Shown one piece after another: positions 60,357 through 64,000 of a DNA stretch of 64,000 nt (the first letter of the stretch is position 1; every line of letters begins with the position of its first letter). A program made the position numbers and the translations under genes. This DNA comes from Gluconacetobacter takamatsuzukensis (GTDB taxonomy: Bacteria > Pseudomonadota > Alphaproteobacteria > Acetobacterales > Acetobacteraceae), in NCBI RefSeq assembly GCF_014174275.1, contig NZ_JABEQK010000001.1:62001-126000 (forward strand), in the 5' to 3' direction. The notes under the pieces are model-generated. The model worked only from the letters and a program-made list of their open reading frames with translations, was not told the DNA's origin and searched no databases.

Positions 60357-60884
60357 ATGGCGCCCCTATTCCCTCGTCTGGTTCCGTTCGCACTTCTGCT
60401 GTCGGGCGGAGTCCTTCTTGCCGGTTGCTCCGGCTCGGACCTCAATCGGGCCTTCGGCCTGGAACGCGATTCGCCGGACGAGTATACGGTGACGACGCGC
60501 GCCCCGCTGTCGATGCCGCCGACCCAGGAACTGGCGGTGCCGCACAGCGATTCGTCGCGGCCGCAGGACGAGAGCCCGAGATTGCAGGCGCTTGAGACCC
60601 TGTCGCCCAACGTTGCGCTGCAGGGCGCCGACGGCACGCCCAGCGCGGGCCAGGCCGCGCTGGTGAACGAGGCCGACGCGGCCTCGGACAGTTCCGACAA
60701 GGGCGAGCTGGGCCAGGCGGGGCAGGGCTTTATCAACCAGCTGATGTTCTGGAACGGCGGGGGAGCCGGCGGCGAGGTGGACGGCGAGGCCGAGAATCGC
60801 CGTCTGCGCCAGAACGCGGCGCTGGGCAACAGCCCGACCCAGGGCGCCACGCCGACCGTCAAGAGCACGGCCCCCGGCAAGTAG
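60357..60884 (+). CDS. DUF3035 / BamF-like outer-membrane lipoprotein
   Basis: This 175-residue protein has a lipoprotein signal with lipobox LAGC at about residue 22. Next comes the family segment DSPDEYTVTTRAPLSMPP, which in alphaproteobacteria marks DUF3035, identified in Caulobacter as the BAM-complex subunit BamF. The rest is Ala/Gln/Gly-rich and probably disordered. It lies 10 bp after lspA, whose product would process it, and ends before a clear terminator. Confidence 0.78.
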   Translation: MAPLFPRLVPFALLLSGGVLLAGCSGSDLNRAFGLERDSPDEYTVTTRAPLSMPPTQELAVPHSDSSRPQDESPRLQALETLSPNVALQGADGTPSAGQAALVNEADAASDSSDKGELGQAGQGFINQLMFWNGGGAGGEVDGEAENRRLRQNAALGNSPTQGATPTVKSTAPGK

Positions 60885-60925
60885 GACCGGATGCTCCGGC
60901 CGGTCAGCCGGCCGGGATGGACAGG

Positions 60926-60950
60926 GGACCGGCCGTGGCCGGTCCTTTTT
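60926..60950 (+). terminator. Rho-independent terminator after the ileS-lspA-bamF cluster
   Basis: The arms GGACCGGCC and GGCCGGTCC with a very short loop are followed by TTTTT. It closes the transcription unit that begins at mtnB or ribF. Confidence 0.88.
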
Positions 60951-61028
60951 CATTTGGCCCTGGCTCCGCCCTGTCCCCTCACTGAAAAGGACTTCGTCCC
61001 GCTGGGGCGGATGGTCTAGCCTGATCGC

Positions 61029-62912
61029 ATGAGTGATTCGTCCAGCCTGCCCGCCCGACCGGTGATCCGGCGTCTGTCGGAACAGGTGGTCAACCGCATC
61101 GCGGCGGGCGAGGTCATCGAACGCCCCGCCGCCGCGTTGAAGGAACTGGTCGAGAACGCAATCGATTCCGGCGCGCGGCGGATCGCGATCCTGCTGGAAC
61201 AGGGCGGGATCAACCGCATCGAAGTCGTCGATGACGGGTGCGGGATGACGCCGGACGACCTGATGCTGGCGGTCGAGCGGCATTGCACGTCGAAACTGCG
61301 CGACGAGACGCTGGTGCGGATCGAAACCCTGGGCTTTCGGGGCGAGGCGCTGCCCTCGATCGGGGCGGCGGCGCGGCTGGCGGTGACGTCGCGCCCGCAT
61401 GGGGCCGACAGTGCGTGGCGGGTGACGGTGGAAGGCGGGGTGGTGGGCACGCCCGCGCCCTGCGCCGGCACGGCCGGGACCCGCGTGGTGGTGGAGGACA
61501 TGTTCTTTGCCACGCCCGCGCGGCGCAAATTCCTCAAGAGCCCCCGGGTCGAGGGCGGCCATGCCGACATTACGGTGCGCCGGCTGGCGCTATCGGTGCC
61601 GCATGTCGCCTTTCGCCTGCAACTGGACGACCGGGTGGTGTTCGACCTGCCGGCGCAGGACATGGCGGACCGGGTGGCGGCGATCCTGGAGACCGAGGGC
61701 GCGGACGGGATGCTGGCGGTCGAGGGCGTGAAGGGCGACCTGGTGCTGACCGGTTTTGCCTGCGGCCCGTCGGTGCATCGGGCGACGGCTGCCGGGCAGA
61801 TCCTGCTGGTCAATGGCCGGCCGGTGGTCGATCCGGTGCTGCGCACGGCGGTGCGTGTCGGCTACCGGCATGTGATCGAGCATGGGCGGCATGCGGTAGT
61901 GGCGCTGTCGCTGACCATTCCGCCCGACATGGTCGATGTGAACGTCCACCCGGCCAAGACCGAGTTGCGTTTTGCCGACCCGGCCGCCGTGCGCGGACTG
62001 GTGATCGGGGCGCTGGGCCGTGCGCTGGGCGGAGGCGCGGGCGTGGCCGGGGTACGGCCGGGACTGTTGCAGTCACGGCCGTCGGCGCCGGCGCGGATCT
62101 GGTATCCGCCGGCCGATCCCGCGCCTGCGCGGCCGGGGGTGCCGGTGTTTGCGGCGCCGGGGCCGGCGGGGTTCTCGGGCGCGCGACTCGATCTGGGCGA
62201 CCGGCCGGCGGCGCGCGTGCTGGACGCAGCCTTGCCGGTTGCGCCGCCTCCATCGGGGAAGGGCGCCGGCCCGGCGGCGGTGGAGGATCGGGCCGTGCTG
62301 GCCGATCCGGCGGATTATCCGCTGGGCGCGCCGGTGGCGCAGGTGATGGGCACCTATGTGATCGCGGTGTCGGGTGACGGGGCGCTGGTGCTGGTGGACC
62401 AGCATGCCGCGCACGAACGGCTGACGCACGAGCGGCTGCGCGCCCAGTACCTGGACGGGACCCTGCGTGCCCAGCGCCTGCTGCTGCCCGAAGTGGTGAC
62501 GCTGCCGCGCGGCGGGGCGGAGGCGGTGCTTTCGCGTGCCGGGACGCTGTCGGCCCTGGGGGTGGAGATCGAGCCGTTCGGCGGCGATGCGGTGCTGGTG
62601 CGAGCACTGCCGGCGCTGCTGGGCACCGACGATCCGGCCGGGCTGCTGCGCGACATGGCCGAGGAAATGGCCGAGGACGATCTGGCCGGACCGGACGAGG
62701 TCCAGGCGCTGGACGGGCGGCTGGATGCCATCCTGGCCCGCATGGCCTGTCATGGCAGCGTCCGGGCCGGGCGGAGCCTGACGCGGGCGGAGATGGACGC
62801 GCTGCTGCGCGACATGGAACGGACCCCGCGCGCCGGCACCTGTTCGCACGGGCGGCCGACCTGGCTGAAGCTGAGCCGCGCGGACCTGGAGAGCCTGTTC
62901 GGCCGGCGATAG
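61029..62912 (+). CDS. mutL: DNA mismatch repair protein MutL
   Basis: MutL couples mismatch recognition by MutS to strand incision. The 627-residue protein has the GHKL ATPase motifs (VENAIDSGARRI, DDGCGMTPDDL, TLGFRGEALPSI, GTRVVVEDMFFATPAR) and a Pro/Ala-rich linker (about 335-425). The C-terminal endonuclease/dimer domain carries VDQHAAHERLTHE, ACHGSVRAG and CSHGRPT. The DQHA and Cys motifs indicate the nicking type, found in bacteria that lack MutH. Confidence 0.97.
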   Translation: MSDSSSLPARPVIRRLSEQVVNRIAAGEVIERPAAALKELVENAIDSGARRIAILLEQGGINRIEVVDDGCGMTPDDLMLAVERHCTSKLRDETLVRIETLGFRGEALPSIGAAARLAVTSRPHGADSAWRVTVEGGVVGTPAPCAGTAGTRVVVEDMFFATPARRKFLKSPRVEGGHADITVRRLALSVPHVAFRLQLDDRVVFDLPAQDMADRVAAILETEGADGMLAVEGVKGDLVLTGFACGPSVHRATAAGQILLVNGRPVVDPVLRTAVRVGYRHVIEHGRHAVVALSLTIPPDMVDVNVHPAKTELRFADPAAVRGLVIGALGRALGGGAGVAGVRPGLLQSRPSAPARIWYPPADPAPARPGVPVFAAPGPAGFSGARLDLGDRPAARVLDAALPVAPPPSGKGAGPAAVEDRAVLADPADYPLGAPVAQVMGTYVIAVSGDGALVLVDQHAAHERLTHERLRAQYLDGTLRAQRLLLPEVVTLPRGGAEAVLSRAGTLSALGVEIEPFGGDAVLVRALPALLGTDDPAGLLRDMAEEMAEDDLAGPDEVQALDGRLDAILARMACHGSVRAGRSLTRAEMDALLRDMERTPRAGTCSHGRPTWLKLSRADLESLFGRR

Positions 62913-63091
62913 GCGGCGCGCCGGGCCGCGACGGGTGGAAAACGCGGGGCTGCTTCAACGTCAGCGCGGGGCCCGGGTTGCGTAAAGCGCTGAAAACCGA
63001 TGCTGCTCGGGAGAACGTGAGCGGTGCGTGGCTGGTCTCGGTGCCGGAACGGGGATAGGCTTCGCCATCTTTCACGGACGATGAGACCGAC

Positions 63092-64000
63092 GTGCATCCC
63101 ATCCTGCTCTCCCTGGTCACGTATCTGCCGCTGGGCGGCGCGCTTGCCATCTTCCTGATGCGCGGCACCTCCGAGGCGATCGAGACCGCATCGCGATGGG
63201 TGGCCCTGTGGACCAGCCTGCTGGTCTTTGCGCTGTCGGTGGTGATCTGGGCCGAATTCGATCCGCAGGTGCCGGGCTTCCAGTTCGTGCAGCAGGCGGA
63301 CTGGGCGGCCTCGTTCGGCGTGTCGTACCATACCGGGGTCGACGGGATCAGCCTGCTGTTCGTGCTGCTCTCGACCTTCCTGACCCCGCTGGCGGTGATC
63401 GGCGGCTGGAAGCTGGTGACGACGAGGGTGCGCGACTACATGGTCGCGCTGCTGCTGCTGGAAACCACGTTGGTCGGCCTGTTTTCGGCGCTGGACCTGG
63501 TTCTCTTCTACGTGTTCTACGAGGCGACGCTGATCCCGGGCAGCCTGATGATCGGCGTGTGGGGCGGCCCGAAACGGGTCTGGGCCTCGATGCAGTTCTT
63601 CCTGTTCACCTTCGGCGGTTCGCTGTTCATGCTGCTGGCGCTGCTGGCGATGTGGACCATGACGGGGACCACCGACATTCCCGTGCTGATGCACGCGAAT
63701 TTCGCGCCCGCCATGCAGTGCTGGCTGCTGCTGGGCTTTATCCTGGCCTTCGGGGTGAAGCTGCCGCTGTTCCCGCTGCATGCGTGGCTGCCGGATGCCT
63801 ATACCGAGGCCCCGACCCCGACGACGGCGCTGCTGTCGGGCGTGCTGTCCAAGGCCGGTGCATACGGGTTGCTGCGTTTCGGGGTGCTGATGTTCCCCGA
63901 CGCGGCCCGGCTGTTCGCGCCCTATGTGCTGACGCTGGGCGTGATCGCCGTCATCTACGCCGCCATCGTCGCGCTGGCGCAGACGGACATGAAGCGGTTG
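63092..64000 (+). CDS. nuoM: NADH-quinone oxidoreductase subunit M, N-terminal part
   Basis: The gene runs off the right edge with 303 codons visible. NuoM is a proton-pumping membrane subunit of complex I. Many membrane segments are present, with the conserved Glu in FYVFYEATLIPGSLMIG and Lys in FGVKLPLFPLHAWLPDAY. The GTG at 63092 gives the expected N-terminus HPILLSLVTYLPLGGAL; an ATG 11 bases earlier is out of frame. nuoL, which normally precedes it, is absent: mutL lies 179 bp upstream, and the gap holds no recognisable gene or terminator. Confidence 0.92.
   Translation, partial: MHPILLSLVTYLPLGGALAIFLMRGTSEAIETASRWVALWTSLLVFALSVVIWAEFDPQVPGFQFVQQADWAASFGVSYHTGVDGISLLFVLLSTFLTPLAVIGGWKLVTTRVRDYMVALLLLETTLVGLFSALDLVLFYVFYEATLIPGSLMIGVWGGPKRVWASMQFFLFTFGGSLFMLLALLAMWTMTGTTDIPVLMHANFAPAMQCWLLLGFILAFGVKLPLFPLHAWLPDAYTEAPTPTTALLSGVLSKAGAYGLLRFGVLMFPDAARLFAPYVLTLGVIAVIYAAIVALAQTDMKRL

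Overview
The window is about 64 kb of high-GC chromosome from an alphaproteobacterium, most likely an acetic acid bacterium (Acetobacteraceae, Gluconacetobacter-like). The reasons are the GC-rich codon use, a PQQ-type sorbosone dehydrogenase relative, an alphaproteobacterial BamF-like lipoprotein and the ileS-lspA-bamF order. The species is inferred, not proven. No transposase, integrase or rRNA was seen. One tRNA (Asp, GUC) is present.

Layout. 1-13.2 kb: EAL phosphodiesterase end; LysR with divergent pirin; ung; preA-preT (reductive pyrimidine catabolism) behind a RutR-type palindrome; a FecI/FecR - TonB receptor - histidine acid phytase group; a YfdX protein; a DODA-type dioxygenase. 13.4-24.0 kb: a complete type I-E CRISPR-Cas locus in the order array 1, cas3, 0.5 kb AT-rich gap, cas8e-cas11-cas7e-cas5e-cas6e-cas1-cas2, array 2. 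Both arrays have 29-bp repeats, 32-bp spacers and related leaders. 24-31 kb: LysR, iron alcohol dehydrogenase, MHS transporter, mmsA and aceA, a plausible C3/C2 carbon route. 31.4-38.8 kb: two tandem OprO/OprP-type porins followed by a sulfate ABC transporter (sbp-cysT-cysW-cysA). 39.8-44.3 kb: nrtR and nadA-nadB-nadC, with a perfect inverted repeat before nadA. 44.3-51.3 kb: FtsX-type permease, low-Mr tyrosine phosphatase, PQQ sugar dehydrogenase, tRNA-Asp, ahpD, ahpC and oxyR. 51.4-64 kb: rpmJ, TPR protein, recX, CHAP lipoprotein, tatA, methionine salvage mtnB-mtnD-mtnC overlapping ribF, ileS-lspA-bamF, mutL, and the start of nuoM.

Most interesting region: the gap between cas3 and cas8e (16749-17273). 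It holds two degenerate CRISPR repeats around a 21-nt spacer. The first repeat is fused to the end of cas3. It keeps its stem through paired deletions and has an 8-nt handle with one change. The spacer matches a site about 70 bp downstream on the opposite strand at 16 of 21 positions. All type I-E seed positions (1-5, 7, 8) match, an ATG PAM is present, and two mismatches fall on the flipped-out positions 6 and 12. Beyond the target come a 14-bp-arm hairpin, a perfect Shine-Dalgarno sequence and a short reading frame with tandem rare AGA codons. This is the architecture expected of a CreTA-like toxin/crRNA-antitoxin guard or a CreR-like autorepressor of Cascade. Two more dyads flank the cas promoters. 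All of this comes from reading the sequence and has not been tested.
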